From contig JAQBNT010000004.1 of assembly GCA_028288445.1 (NCBI GenBank), positions 1 to 48,007 of the forward strand: a stretch of 48,007 nucleotides of DNA. Direction: 5' to 3'. The notes under the pieces were generated by a model. It ran no database searches and had not been told where the DNA came from. It saw only the letters and a list, made by a program, of their open reading frames with translations. Position numbers and translations under genes: made by a program. Source of the stretch: Hymenobacter sp. GTDB taxonomy: Bacteria > Bacteroidota > Bacteroidia > Cytophagales > Hymenobacteraceae. Below, piece after piece: positions 33,808 through 43,299 of this stretch. How positions within the stretch are numbered: position 1 is the first letter of the stretch; the number at the start of each line of letters is the position of its first letter.

Positions 33808-34494
33808 ATGGAACCCGTGAACTTCGACGTGCAGCCCCCGCACCTGTACCCGCCCTATAAATCCACCATCCTACGCAGCCCCACCCGGCCGCTGCTGCCG
33901 GTGCGCGAGTTGCTGAAAGACCTAAGCCTACCAGTATTTGGCGAGTCGGTACTGCAACAATTCGACAACGACCTCACCAAAAACGCCCGTGTGAATGGCG
34001 AGCCCATCGGCGAGCGCATCAAGGTGGCGGGCCGGGTGTTCGATGAAGCCGGCCGGCCCCAGCCTAACGTGCTGCTCGAAATCTGGCAGGCCAACGCGGC
34101 GGGCCGCTACGTGCACCGCCGCGAAGTGCACGATGCCCCGCTCGACCCCAATTTCCTGGGCGGCGGCCGGGTGCTGACGGACCGCGAGGGGCGCTACTCG
34201 TTCTACACCATCAAGCCAGGGGCTTACCCCTGGGGCAACCACCACAACGCCTGGCGGCCCAACCACATCCACTTTTCGGTGCTGGGCCACCAGCTGGCGC
34301 ACCGGCTCGTGACGCAGATGTACTTCCCCGGCGACCCCTTGTTCGAGTTCGACCCTATCTACCAATCGGTGCCCGCCCACGCCCGTGAGCTGCTGGTGGC
34401 TAGGTTCCGAATGGACTGGACCGACCCCGAATTTGCCCTGGCCTACGAGTTTAACATTGTGCTCGGCGGCCATCACCAAAGCCTGTTTGAGTAA
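33808..34494 (+). CDS. pcaH: protocatechuate 3,4-dioxygenase beta subunit
   Basis: 228 residues. It carries the non-heme Fe(III) ligands of intradiol dioxygenases: Tyr101 (GRYVH), Tyr140 (PGAYPWG), His153 and His155 (RPNHIHFS). With PcaG it opens protocatechuate between its hydroxyls to 3-carboxy-cis,cis-muconate. It overlaps pcaG by one base (TAATG), ensuring balanced subunits. It begins the beta-ketoadipate part of the operon. Confidence 0.93.
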   Translation: MEPVNFDVQPPHLYPPYKSTILRSPTRPLLPVRELLKDLSLPVFGESVLQQFDNDLTKNARVNGEPIGERIKVAGRVFDEAGRPQPNVLLEIWQANAAGRYVHRREVHDAPLDPNFLGGGRVLTDREGRYSFYTIKPGAYPWGNHHNAWRPNHIHFSVLGHQLAHRLVTQMYFPGDPLFEFDPIYQSVPAHARELLVARFRMDWTDPEFALAYEFNIVLGGHHQSLFE

Positions 34495-35093
34495 TGGAAC
34501 GCCTGCGCCAAACCCCCTCGCAAACCGTGGGGCCGTTCTTTGCCTACAGCCTCACTGCCCAGCAGTACGGCTATCCCTACGACAGCATCGTACACCACGC
34601 GCTGCTGGGCCCGGCCACGCCGGGTCAGCACATCTACATTACCGGCCGGGTGCTCGACGGCCAGGGCGCACCCGTGCCCGATGCCGTGGTGGAGCTATGG
34701 CAGGCCGACGCGCAGGGCCAGTACCGCACCGCACCCATCAATCCGCGCGAGGATGATGGCCGCGACTTCACGGGCTTCGGGCGGGTGGGCACCGGCACGC
34801 AGGCGGGGGCCGTGTTTCGGTTTGAAACCATCAAGCCGGGGGCCGTCGGCCCCGGCCAGGCCCCGCACATCAACGTGACGCTATTTATGCGCGGCTCGCT
34901 GCACGGCCTGCGCACCCGGCTCTATTTTGAAGACGAAGCTGCCGCCAATGCGCATGATGAACTACTGAGTGCCGTGCCGCCTGAGCGACGCGCCACGCTG
35001 CTGGCCAGGTGCGTAGCGGGGGGCGGCCTGCCGGGCTATCACCTCGACATTCACCTGCAAGGGGCCGAAGAAACCGTGTTTTTCACGCTTTAA
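34494..35093 (+). CDS. pcaG: protocatechuate 3,4-dioxygenase alpha subunit
   Basis: 199 residues, beginning MERLRQTPSQTVGPFFAYSL, the typical alpha-subunit opening. It shares the beta-sandwich fold of PcaH (ITGRVLDGQGAPVPDAVVEL, APHINVTLFMRG) but lacks a full ligand set, as expected for the non-catalytic subunit that completes the active-site pocket. 102 bp separate it from pcaB; a weak GTTGGC/GCCAAC hairpin lies in that gap. Confidence 0.92.
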   Translation: MERLRQTPSQTVGPFFAYSLTAQQYGYPYDSIVHHALLGPATPGQHIYITGRVLDGQGAPVPDAVVELWQADAQGQYRTAPINPREDDGRDFTGFGRVGTGTQAGAVFRFETIKPGAVGPGQAPHINVTLFMRGSLHGLRTRLYFEDEAAANAHDELLSAVPPERRATLLARCVAGGGLPGYHLDIHLQGAEETVFFTL

Positions 35094-35195
35094 ATCCTTG
35101 GGAGAGCCGCTGGCCGTGGGTGGGACCATTTCGGCCGCTGGCAATCCTGGTTGGTTGGCCCGCCTGGGCTAGCCAACTATTTTATACCCAACCTC

Positions 35196-36554
35196 ATGCC
35201 CTCGCTCACGCACCTACTCTTCACCAACCCCCAGCAAGACGCGCTGTTCGCCGCTCCGGTGCAGCTCGCGTGCATGCTGCGGGTGGAAGCAGCGTTGGCC
35301 AAAGCAGAAGCCGCCGCAGGAGTGATTCCGGCCGCAGCGGCAGAGGTCATCGCGGCCGTATGCCGGGAAACGGAATGGGATGATAAAGCCCTGGCGCAGC
35401 AAACGCTGCTGGCCGGCAACCCCGCCATCCCATTGGTCAAGGCCCTCACGCAACGGGTGGCCCAGCGCGATGCGGAAGCGGCCAAGTACGTGCACTTCGG
35501 AGCCACCAGCCAGGACGTGCTGGATTCGGCCCTGATGCTGCAGCTGCAAACCGCGCTCCACTGGCTGGATGCGCAGCAATTCCAGCTGTATGAGCACCTA
35601 GCGGCGCTGGCGGCCCGGCACCGCGACACCCCGATGATGGGCCGCACCCTGCTGCAACAGGCCCGGCCCATCACCTTCGGCTACAAAGTGGCCGGCTGGC
35701 TCGATGGGCTGCTGCGTGCCCAGGAGCGGCTGGCGCAGGTGCACGCCGAAGCGTTGGTACTGCAATTTGGCGGCGCTGTGGGCACGCTGGCGACCCTGGG
35801 TGAGCAGGGGCCGGCCGTGGCCGCGCAACTGGCCCGGGAGCTGCAACTCCCGGCGCCATTGCTGCCCTGGCACGGCCAGCGCGACCGCCTCGTGGATGTG
35901 GCCACAGCCTTGGCCATTTTGTGCGGCCTGTTGGGCAAGCTGGCCCACGACATAGTGCTGCTCATGCAAACCGAAGTAGGCGAGGTGCGCGAAGGTGCCG
36001 CGCCCGGCAAGGGCGGCTCCTCGGCCATGCCGCACAAGCGCAATCCGGTAGCCGCTACGTTTCTGATGGCCATTGCCGGACGCACCCCGGCGCTGGTAAG
36101 CACGCTGCTCGCGGGGCTGAGCCAGCACGAGCATGAGCGGGCCGCCGGGGCCTGGCACGCCGAATGGGAAGTCCTGCCCGAACTCTGCGGCCTGACCGCC
36201 GCCGCCCTCACCCATGCCAACGACCTGATAAGCGGGCTGGAAGTCGATACCGAGCGCATGCAGCGCAACCTGGAACTAACCCAGGGGCTGGTTTTTGCCG
36301 AGGACCTCACGGCCGCGCTCACGCCACACCTGGGCAAAGCGGCCGCGCACGAGCTCATCGAAAAAGCCAGCCGGGAAGTCCCCCGCCAGGGCCGCCACTT
36401 GCAAAAATACCTGCTCGATGAGCCGCTGGTCCGGCAGCACCTGTCGGCCGAACAGCTGGCGGCCGTGTTCGACCCCGCCCGCGCCACGGGCCTCAGCCAG
36501 CACTTCACCGATGCCGTGCTGACGCGTTTTCACGCCTTGGTTTCACTTGCCTAA
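35196..36554 (+). CDS. pcaB: 3-carboxy-cis,cis-muconate cycloisomerase
   Basis: 452 residues of the fumarase/aspartase superfamily. The signature is GGSSAMPHKRNP near residue 273, with the conserved ATSQD near residue 105. It lactonises 3-carboxymuconate to 4-carboxymuconolactone. I chose the ATG at 35196 (MPSLTHLLFTNPQQDALF), which fits the family N-terminus; an in-frame ATG at 35151 would add 15 residues. pcaD follows after 11 bp. Confidence 0.92.
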   Translation: MPSLTHLLFTNPQQDALFAAPVQLACMLRVEAALAKAEAAAGVIPAAAAEVIAAVCRETEWDDKALAQQTLLAGNPAIPLVKALTQRVAQRDAEAAKYVHFGATSQDVLDSALMLQLQTALHWLDAQQFQLYEHLAALAARHRDTPMMGRTLLQQARPITFGYKVAGWLDGLLRAQERLAQVHAEALVLQFGGAVGTLATLGEQGPAVAAQLARELQLPAPLLPWHGQRDRLVDVATALAILCGLLGKLAHDIVLLMQTEVGEVREGAAPGKGGSSAMPHKRNPVAATFLMAIAGRTPALVSTLLAGLSQHEHERAAGAWHAEWEVLPELCGLTAAALTHANDLISGLEVDTERMQRNLELTQGLVFAEDLTAALTPHLGKAAAHELIEKASREVPRQGRHLQKYLLDEPLVRQHLSAEQLAAVFDPARATGLSQHFTDAVLTRFHALVSLA

Positions 36555-36565
36555 CCTACCGCCCC

Positions 36566-37345
36566 ATGCCGCTGCTCGCTACTGATACCGGCCCCCTGTA
36601 CTACGAACTAACCGGCCCGGAAACGGCCCCAGTAGTGGTGCTGTCCAATTCTCTGGGCACCGACCACACCATGTGGGACGCGCAGCTGCCGGCGCTGGCG
36701 GGCAACTTCCAGGTGCTGCGCTACGATGCCCGCGGCCACGGCCGCAGCGTGGTGTCGGCGGGGCCATACTCGGTGGCGCAGCTGGGCCAGGACGTGCTCG
36801 ATTTGCTCGACGGGCTGGGCATTGCGCAAGCCCACTTCTGCGGCTTGTCGCTGGGCGGGCTGGTGGGGCAATGGCTGGGCATCCACGCCCCCGAGCGGCT
36901 GCTGAAGCTGGTGCTCAGCAGCACGGCCGCAAAAATCGGCGACGCGGCCGGCTGGAATGCGCGCATCGCGCAAGTAGAAGCCGAGGGGCTAGCCGGGCTG
37001 GCCGCCGCCACGGCCGCGCGGTGGTTCACACCGCCCTTCCGGCGCAGCCAGCCCGAGGTGGTGGCCCGCGTCCTCGACGGCCTGGCGGCTACTTCGCCCA
37101 CCGGGTACGCGGCTTGCTGTGCCGCCGTGCGCGACGCCGACTTCTGGAAAGACATTCGCCAAATCCCCGTCGCCACGCAGATTTTCGCCGGCAGTGCTGA
37201 CGCCGTGACCACCGAAACCGACGGCCAATACCTGGAGCGGTACATCCCCCACGCCCATCTGGTGGTGCTGCGGGCGGCCCACCTCGCCAACGTGGAAGCC
37301 GCTGCCCCTTTCAACGCCGCGCTGCTCCGCTTTCTCCGCGCTTAA
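36566..37345 (+). CDS. pcaD: 3-oxoadipate enol-lactonase
   Basis: 259 residues, alpha/beta-hydrolase. VVLSNSLGTDHTMWD (oxyanion region), nucleophile Ser95 in GLSLGG, and the catalytic His in AAHLANVE near the end. It opens 3-oxoadipate enol-lactone to 3-oxoadipate. It lies 11 bp from both neighbours. The separate pcaD and pcaC genes contrast with the fused pcaL of some Actinomycetota and Bacteroidota. Confidence 0.92.
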   Translation: MPLLATDTGPLYYELTGPETAPVVVLSNSLGTDHTMWDAQLPALAGNFQVLRYDARGHGRSVVSAGPYSVAQLGQDVLDLLDGLGIAQAHFCGLSLGGLVGQWLGIHAPERLLKLVLSSTAAKIGDAAGWNARIAQVEAEGLAGLAAATAARWFTPPFRRSQPEVVARVLDGLAATSPTGYAACCAAVRDADFWKDIRQIPVATQIFAGSADAVTTETDGQYLERYIPHAHLVVLRAAHLANVEAAAPFNAALLRFLRA

Positions 37346-37356
37346 ATCTTTTAGCT

Positions 37357-37743
37357 ATGAACCAAGAAGAACGTTACGAGGCCGGGATGAAAGTCCGCCG
37401 CGAGGTGCTAGGCACCGAGCACGTGGACCGCGCCACGGCCGGCAGCACCGAATTCACCGCCGATTTTCAGGACTTCATCACCCGCTACGCCTGGGGCGAA
37501 ATCTGGACCCGGCCCGGCCTGCCCCGCCACGACCGCAGCCTGATTACGCTGGCCATGCTCATCGCCCTCAACCGTGAGGACGAGTTCAAAATGCACGTGC
37601 GCGCCGCCCTCAACAATGGCGTAACGGTGGCCGAAATCAAGGAAGTCATCCTGCAGGCCGGGATTTATTGTGGCCTGCCGGCCGCCAACGCCGCCTACCA
37701 CGCCGCTGCCCAGGTCCTCGCTCAACTCGACATCACACCCTGA
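37357..37743 (+). CDS. pcaC: 4-carboxymuconolactone decarboxylase
   Basis: 128 residues, the CMD/AhpD-like fold (RREVLGTEHVDRA, SLITLAMLIALNREDEFKMH, EVILQAGIYCGLPAANAAYH). It decarboxylates 4-carboxymuconolactone to 3-oxoadipate enol-lactone, the step between PcaB and PcaD. It lacks the CxxC redox pair of AhpD, as expected for a true CMD. The next start is five bases past its stop. Confidence 0.92.
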   Translation: MNQEERYEAGMKVRREVLGTEHVDRATAGSTEFTADFQDFITRYAWGEIWTRPGLPRHDRSLITLAMLIALNREDEFKMHVRAALNNGVTVAEIKEVILQAGIYCGLPAANAAYHAAAQVLAQLDITP

Positions 37744-37748
37744 TTAGT

Positions 37749-38984
37749 ATGGAAACTTTGCCTGAAATCCCGGCCCGTACCCAGGTTGGCATCATCGGTG
37801 GTGGCCCGGCCGGGCTGCTGCTGGCCCAACTGCTCCACCAGCAGGGCATCGGCGCCGTGGTACTCGAAAACCGGCCCCGCGCCCGCGTGGAGGCCCGCCA
37901 GCGCGCCGGCCTGCTGGAGCAGGGCACCGTGGACTTGCTGCGCGAAGCCGGGGCCGCTGCCCGCCTTGACCGCGAAGGCCTGGTGCACGAAGGCGTGCTG
38001 CTGAGCTATAACGGCTGCCGCCACCGCATCAACCTCTCGGCGCTGACGGGCGGGGCCTGCGTCACGATTTATGCCCAGACGGAGGTAGTCAAAGACCTCA
38101 TTCAGCAACGGCTGGCCCAGGGTGCCCCACTGCTTTTTGAAGCGGAGGCTACCCGCATTGAAGGCCTGCAAACCACCACGCCGCTCATCTATTACACTTT
38201 TCAGGGCGAGGAACGCACGCTGGCCTGCGATTTTGTGGCTGGCTGCGACGGCTTCCACGGCATTGCCCGGCGGGCGGCCCCGGAAGGCTTTTTCAAGACC
38301 TACGACAAGACCTATCCTTACTGCTGGCTGGGCATCATCGCGCAGGTGCCGCCGAGCACCGACGAGCTGATTTACGCTTTCCACGAGCGCGGATTTGCGC
38401 TGCACTCTATGCGCTCGTCGGAGCGCAGCCGCCTCTACGTGCAATGCGCCGTGACCGATACCGTGGAGGACTGGCCCGATGCGCGCATCTGGGATGAGCT
38501 GCACGCGCGGCTGGGCACCACGGGCTGGATGCTGCGGGAAGGCCCGATTCTGGAAAAGACCATCACGCCCATGCGCTCCTTCGTGACCGAGCCCATGCAG
38601 TACGAGCGCCTGTTTCTGGCCGGCGACGCGGCCCATATCGTGCCGCCCACTGGTGGCAAGGGCCTCAACATGGCCGTGGCCGATACCAAAACGCTGTTCG
38701 ACGCCCTGCGGGCCTGGTACCAGACCGGCTACGGCGAGCTGCTGCGCCACTACTCGGGCACCTGTATGCGCCGGGTGTGGCGGGTGCAGGAATTCTCGAA
38801 CTACATGACCGAGCTGCTGCACCTCAACCCCGAGAAGCCCGCCTTCGACCAGCACTTGCAGGAGTCGCGCTTTCAGCTGCTCACCACCAGCCCGGCCGCC
38901 TCGCAGGTGATTGCCGAAAACTACGTGGGCTTGGCCGCCCAACGCGCCGCCGCCCAGCCAGCGCCCCTTTCGCACTCTTTATGA
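37749..38984 (+). CDS. pobA: 4-hydroxybenzoate 3-monooxygenase
   Basis: 411 residues, slightly longer than the usual ~394. GIIGGGPAG (14-22) for FAD, then [22 protein letters not shown] motif [12 protein letters not shown], and [18 protein letters not shown], the PobA-type second FAD motif. It hydroxylates 4-hydroxybenzoate to protocatechuate with NAD(P)H and O2, feeding PcaHG. The ATG at 37749 is preferred over an upstream in-frame start within pcaC. It overlaps the CoA-transferase gene by ATGA. In this locus 4-hydroxybenzoate may be a product of the upper pathway or an imported substrate. Confidence 0.92.
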   Translation: METLPEIPARTQVGIIGGGPAGLLLAQLLHQQGIGAVVLENRPRARVEARQRAGLLEQGTVDLLREAGAAARLDREGLVHEGVLLSYNGCRHRINLSALTGGACVTIYAQTEVVKDLIQQRLAQGAPLLFEAEATRIEGLQTTTPLIYYTFQGEERTLACDFVAGCDGFHGIARRAAPEGFFKTYDKTYPYCWLGIIAQVPPSTDELIYAFHERGFALHSMRSSERSRLYVQCAVTDTVEDWPDARIWDELHARLGTTGWMLREGPILEKTITPMRSFVTEPMQYERLFLAGDAAHIVPPTGGKGLNMAVADTKTLFDALRAWYQTGYGELLRHYSGTCMRRVWRVQEFSNYMTELLHLNPEKPAFDQHLQESRFQLLTTSPAASQVIAENYVGLAAQRAAAQPAPLSHSL

Positions 38985-40324
38985 AACAAGTACCTCAAAT
39001 AACGGCGGCCGAAGCGGCGGCCAAAGTGCGCGACGGCGACGTGCTGCTCGGCGGCGGCTTCGGCATGACCGGCAACCCCGTGCACCTGCTGCACGCCCTG
39101 GCCGAAACCAGCACCCGCAACCTGACATTCATCGGCAACAACGTGGGCGAGGCGGGCCTGGGCGGCGGCCGGCTGCTGCTGAACGGGCAGCTGCGCAAGA
39201 TGGTCGGCTCCTTCTTTACCAGCAACCCCGACGCCGTACGCGCCGCCCAAAGTGGCCAGGTCGAGTACGAGCTACTGCCCCAGGGCACCCTGGCCGAAGC
39301 CCTGCGGGCGGGCGGGGCCGGCATCGGCGGGTTTTATACGCCCACTTCGGCCGGGACGCTCATTGCCGCAGGCCGGCCCACCATGACGCTCAAAGGCCAG
39401 GAACAGGTATTTATCGAAGGCATTCGCGGCAACGTAGCCTTCATCCGGGCCTGGAAAGCGGACACGGCCGGCAACCTCACCTACCGCCTCACCGAGCAGA
39501 ACTTCAACCGGGCCATGGCCACGGCGGCCGACCTCGTGATTGCCGAAGTCGAGGAAATCGTGCCCGTGGGCGCGCTGGACCCCAACCACATCCACACGCC
39601 CGGCTGCTTTGTCGATTTCCTGGTGCAGGCCCACGTCACGCTGGCTGACCTGGGCAGTTCCGCCTCAACGGGCACCGGCCGCGCCCCCAGCCCGAGCCGG
39701 CTGCACATGGCCGCCCGCGCATTTAAAGAGTTGAAAAAGGGCGACGTGGTGAACCTGGGCATCGGCATCCCTACCTTGGTGGCCGACCTTATCAAGCCCG
39801 AAGACGGCATCATCCTGCACACCGAAAACGGCATGCTGGGTGTGGGCCCCAGCCCGAAAGATGGCGGCGGAGCCCTGGACTACCCCGTCAACGCCGGCAA
39901 AATCCCGGTCACGGCCCTGCCCGGCAGCTCCTATTTCGACAGCGCCGACTCCTTCGGCATGATACGCGGCGGGCACGTGGATGTGGCCATCATGGGCGGG
40001 CTGGAAGTGGACAGCCACGCCAATCTGGCCAACTGGGCCGTGCCCGGCAAGCCGCTGCTGGGCGTGGGCGGGGCCATGGACCTGGCCTCGGGGGCGCGCA
40101 AGCTCATCATCACCCTCACCCACGCCGACCCCGACGGCACCAGCAAGATTGTGCCCGAATGCACCCTGCCCATGACGGCCCACGGCGTGGTCGACATGGT
40201 GATTACCGACCTCGCCGTGTTTGAATATCAGTCCGGTCAGCTTACGCTCATCGAGTTGATGCCTGGTGCTACCTTGGAAGAGGTGCGAGCCAAAACCGCC
40301 GCTCCCTTCCTCGAAAAGCTTTAA
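38981..40324 (+). CDS. pcaIJ: 3-oxoadipate CoA-transferase, fused alpha and beta subunits
   Basis: 447 residues, two class I CoA-transferase subunits in one chain. The alpha part is about 1-225 ([27 protein letters not shown]), joined by a linker near 228-240 to the beta part ([20 protein letters not shown], catalytic Glu282 in HTENGMLG, then [14 protein letters not shown]). It moves CoA from succinyl-CoA to 3-oxoadipate. SCOT-type 3-oxoacid CoA-transferases have the same build, but the position between pobA and pcaF makes 3-oxoadipate the likely substrate. Start at 38981 overlaps pobA by four bases; a longer frame to 38777 lies inside pobA. Confidence 0.88.
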   Translation: MKQVPQITAAEAAAKVRDGDVLLGGGFGMTGNPVHLLHALAETSTRNLTFIGNNVGEAGLGGGRLLLNGQLRKMVGSFFTSNPDAVRAAQSGQVEYELLPQGTLAEALRAGGAGIGGFYTPTSAGTLIAAGRPTMTLKGQEQVFIEGIRGNVAFIRAWKADTAGNLTYRLTEQNFNRAMATAADLVIAEVEEIVPVGALDPNHIHTPGCFVDFLVQAHVTLADLGSSASTGTGRAPSPSRLHMAARAFKELKKGDVVNLGIGIPTLVADLIKPEDGIILHTENGMLGVGPSPKDGGGALDYPVNAGKIPVTALPGSSYFDSADSFGMIRGGHVDVAIMGGLEVDSHANLANWAVPGKPLLGVGGAMDLASGARKLIITLTHADPDGTSKIVPECTLPMTAHGVVDMVITDLAVFEYQSGQLTLIELMPGATLEEVRAKTAAPFLEKL

Positions 40325-40336
40325 CCACATCTATAC

Positions 40337-40663
40337 ATGGCCAAACGCGCCCACCACTACCGCCTGCGCCTGGAGCACCTCGCGCCGGCCTCGCCCGACC
40401 AGCCCACCCACGCGCCGCGGGAACTGGAATTCGACAACCACGACGACATTTTCAGCATCATCGAGCGCATGGAAGGCCGCCAGCTTTTTGCTGAGCCTGG
40501 CCAGGCCGCCGAGTTTGCCATCGGCCTGAAGCTATTTAGCGAAGTCATGCTCAAAAACCGCGAGTTGCCGCTGTTTGCGGAGTTCCGGCCGGCATTCAGC
40601 GAATTCATGAAAAAGCTCAAGGGTGGGGTTCCGGCCAAGGAAGGAGTAATTTCGCCCGAATAA
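40337..40663 (+). CDS. DUF3861 family small protein
   Basis: 108 residues (MAKRAHHYRLRLEHLAPA, PRELEFDNHDDIFSIIERME, FAIGLKLFSEVMLKNRELPL), a family without known function. It is soluble, with no cysteine or metal motif. It sits between pcaIJ (12 bp) and pcaF (19 bp), so it is expressed with the final two catalytic steps; whether it assists them is unknown. Confidence 0.75.
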   Translation: MAKRAHHYRLRLEHLAPASPDQPTHAPRELEFDNHDDIFSIIERMEGRQLFAEPGQAAEFAIGLKLFSEVMLKNRELPLFAEFRPAFSEFMKKLKGGVPAKEGVISPE

Positions 40664-40682
40664 ACCGCTACTCCCCCGCTCC

Positions 40683-41888
40683 ATGAACACCGCTTATCTC
40701 GTTGACGGCATCCGCACCCCCATCGGTAATTTTGGCGGCAGCCTGGCACCCGTGCGGCCCGATGACCTCGCCGCGCTGGTTATCCGGGAGTTACTACAGC
40801 GCAATCCGTCCGCAGACCCGGCCGCCATCGCCGATGTTATCCTGGGCTGCGCCAACCAGGCCGGCGAAGACAACCGCAACGTGGCGCGCATGGCCCTGCT
40901 GCTGGCCGGCCTGCCCGCTTCCGTACCCGGCGAAACGGTGAATCGCCTCTGCGCGTCCGGCCTTTCGGCGAGCGTGGCGGCGGCCCGCGCCATCCAGAGC
41001 GGCGACGGCGACCTGTTCGTGGCCGGCGGCGTGGAGAACATGACCCGCGGCCCGCTGGTCATTTCCAAGGCCAGCACTGCCTTTGGGCGCGACGCGCAAA
41101 TGGCCGATTCCAGCTTCGGCTGGCGCTTCATCAACCCGAAAATGGAGGAGCTCTACGGTGTAGATGCCATGGGCGAAACCGCCGAAAACCTGGCCGAGCG
41201 CGACCACATCAGCCGCGACGACCAGGACCAGTTTGCCTACGAGTCGCACCAACGGGCAGCCCGGGCCCGGGAGTCGGGGCGCCTGGCGCGGGAAATCGTG
41301 GCGGTGCCCATCCCGCAGCGCAAGGGCGAGCCGGTGCTGTTTGAGCACGACGAATTTATCAAGGCCAACACCACGCTCGAGGGCCTGGCCAAGCTGCGCC
41401 CCGCCTTCCGCAAAACCGGCTCGGTCACGGCCGGCAACTCTTCGGGCCTGAACGATGGGGCCGCCGCGCTGCTCTTTGCCTCGGAGCAGGGACTGAAGCA
41501 GCACGGCCTCACGCCCCGCGCCCGCATCGTGGCCATGGGCGTAGCCGGCGTCGAGCCCCGGTTCATGGGCATCGGTCCGGTACCGGCCTCACAGCTGGCG
41601 TTGAAAAAGGCCGGCCTCACCTTGGACCAGATGGATTTGATTGAGTTCAACGAAGCCTTCGCGGCGCAAGCCCTGGCTTGTATTCGCGGCCTGGGTTTGG
41701 AAGGCAACGACCCGCGCATCAACCCCAACGGCGGGGCCATTGCCCTGGGCCACCCGCTGGGCATGAGCGGGGCGCGCATCCTCAACACAGCGGCCATTGA
41801 GCTGCACGAGCAGAACAAGCGCTATGCCCTCGTCACGATGTGCGTGGGCGTGGGGCAGGGCTATGCCGTCATTATTGAGCGCGCCTAA
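40683..41888 (+). CDS. pcaF: 3-oxoadipyl-CoA thiolase
   Basis: 401 residues, type II thiolase. Acyl-accepting Cys90 (NRLCASGL), [33 protein letters not shown] (His) and the C-terminal CVGVGQG. It cleaves 3-oxoadipyl-CoA to succinyl-CoA and acetyl-CoA, completing the beta-ketoadipate pathway. The [19 protein letters not shown] loop region resembles PcaF/PaaJ-type thiolases. Followed after 37 bp by the malic enzyme. Confidence 0.9.
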   Translation: MNTAYLVDGIRTPIGNFGGSLAPVRPDDLAALVIRELLQRNPSADPAAIADVILGCANQAGEDNRNVARMALLLAGLPASVPGETVNRLCASGLSASVAAARAIQSGDGDLFVAGGVENMTRGPLVISKASTAFGRDAQMADSSFGWRFINPKMEELYGVDAMGETAENLAERDHISRDDQDQFAYESHQRAARARESGRLAREIVAVPIPQRKGEPVLFEHDEFIKANTTLEGLAKLRPAFRKTGSVTAGNSSGLNDGAAALLFASEQGLKQHGLTPRARIVAMGVAGVEPRFMGIGPVPASQLALKKAGLTLDQMDLIEFNEAFAAQALACIRGLGLEGNDPRINPNGGAIALGHPLGMSGARILNTAAIELHEQNKRYALVTMCVGVGQGYAVIIERA

Positions 41889-41925
41889 CCCTGCCTCACT
41901 TCCAGACATCGAGCACATTAACATC

Positions 41926-43212
<1,287 letters not shown>

Positions 43213-43299
43213 ACCAAGCCCCCGGGCCGGCCATCGGTGCGGATATTGCAAACCAGCCGAAGCAGCCGTTCACTGAAGGGCGCGGTAATGTGGCGGCCC

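Noticed and set aside
35094..35195. Terminator between pcaG and pcaB
   Set aside because: The GTTGGC/GCCAAC stem is only 6 bp with a 12-nt loop and the following run is mixed A/T; pcaB has no separate promoter and needs pcaG transcription.
37722..38975. 417-codon minus-strand frame opposite pobA
   Set aside because: Antisense shadow; PobA motifs are intact on the plus strand.
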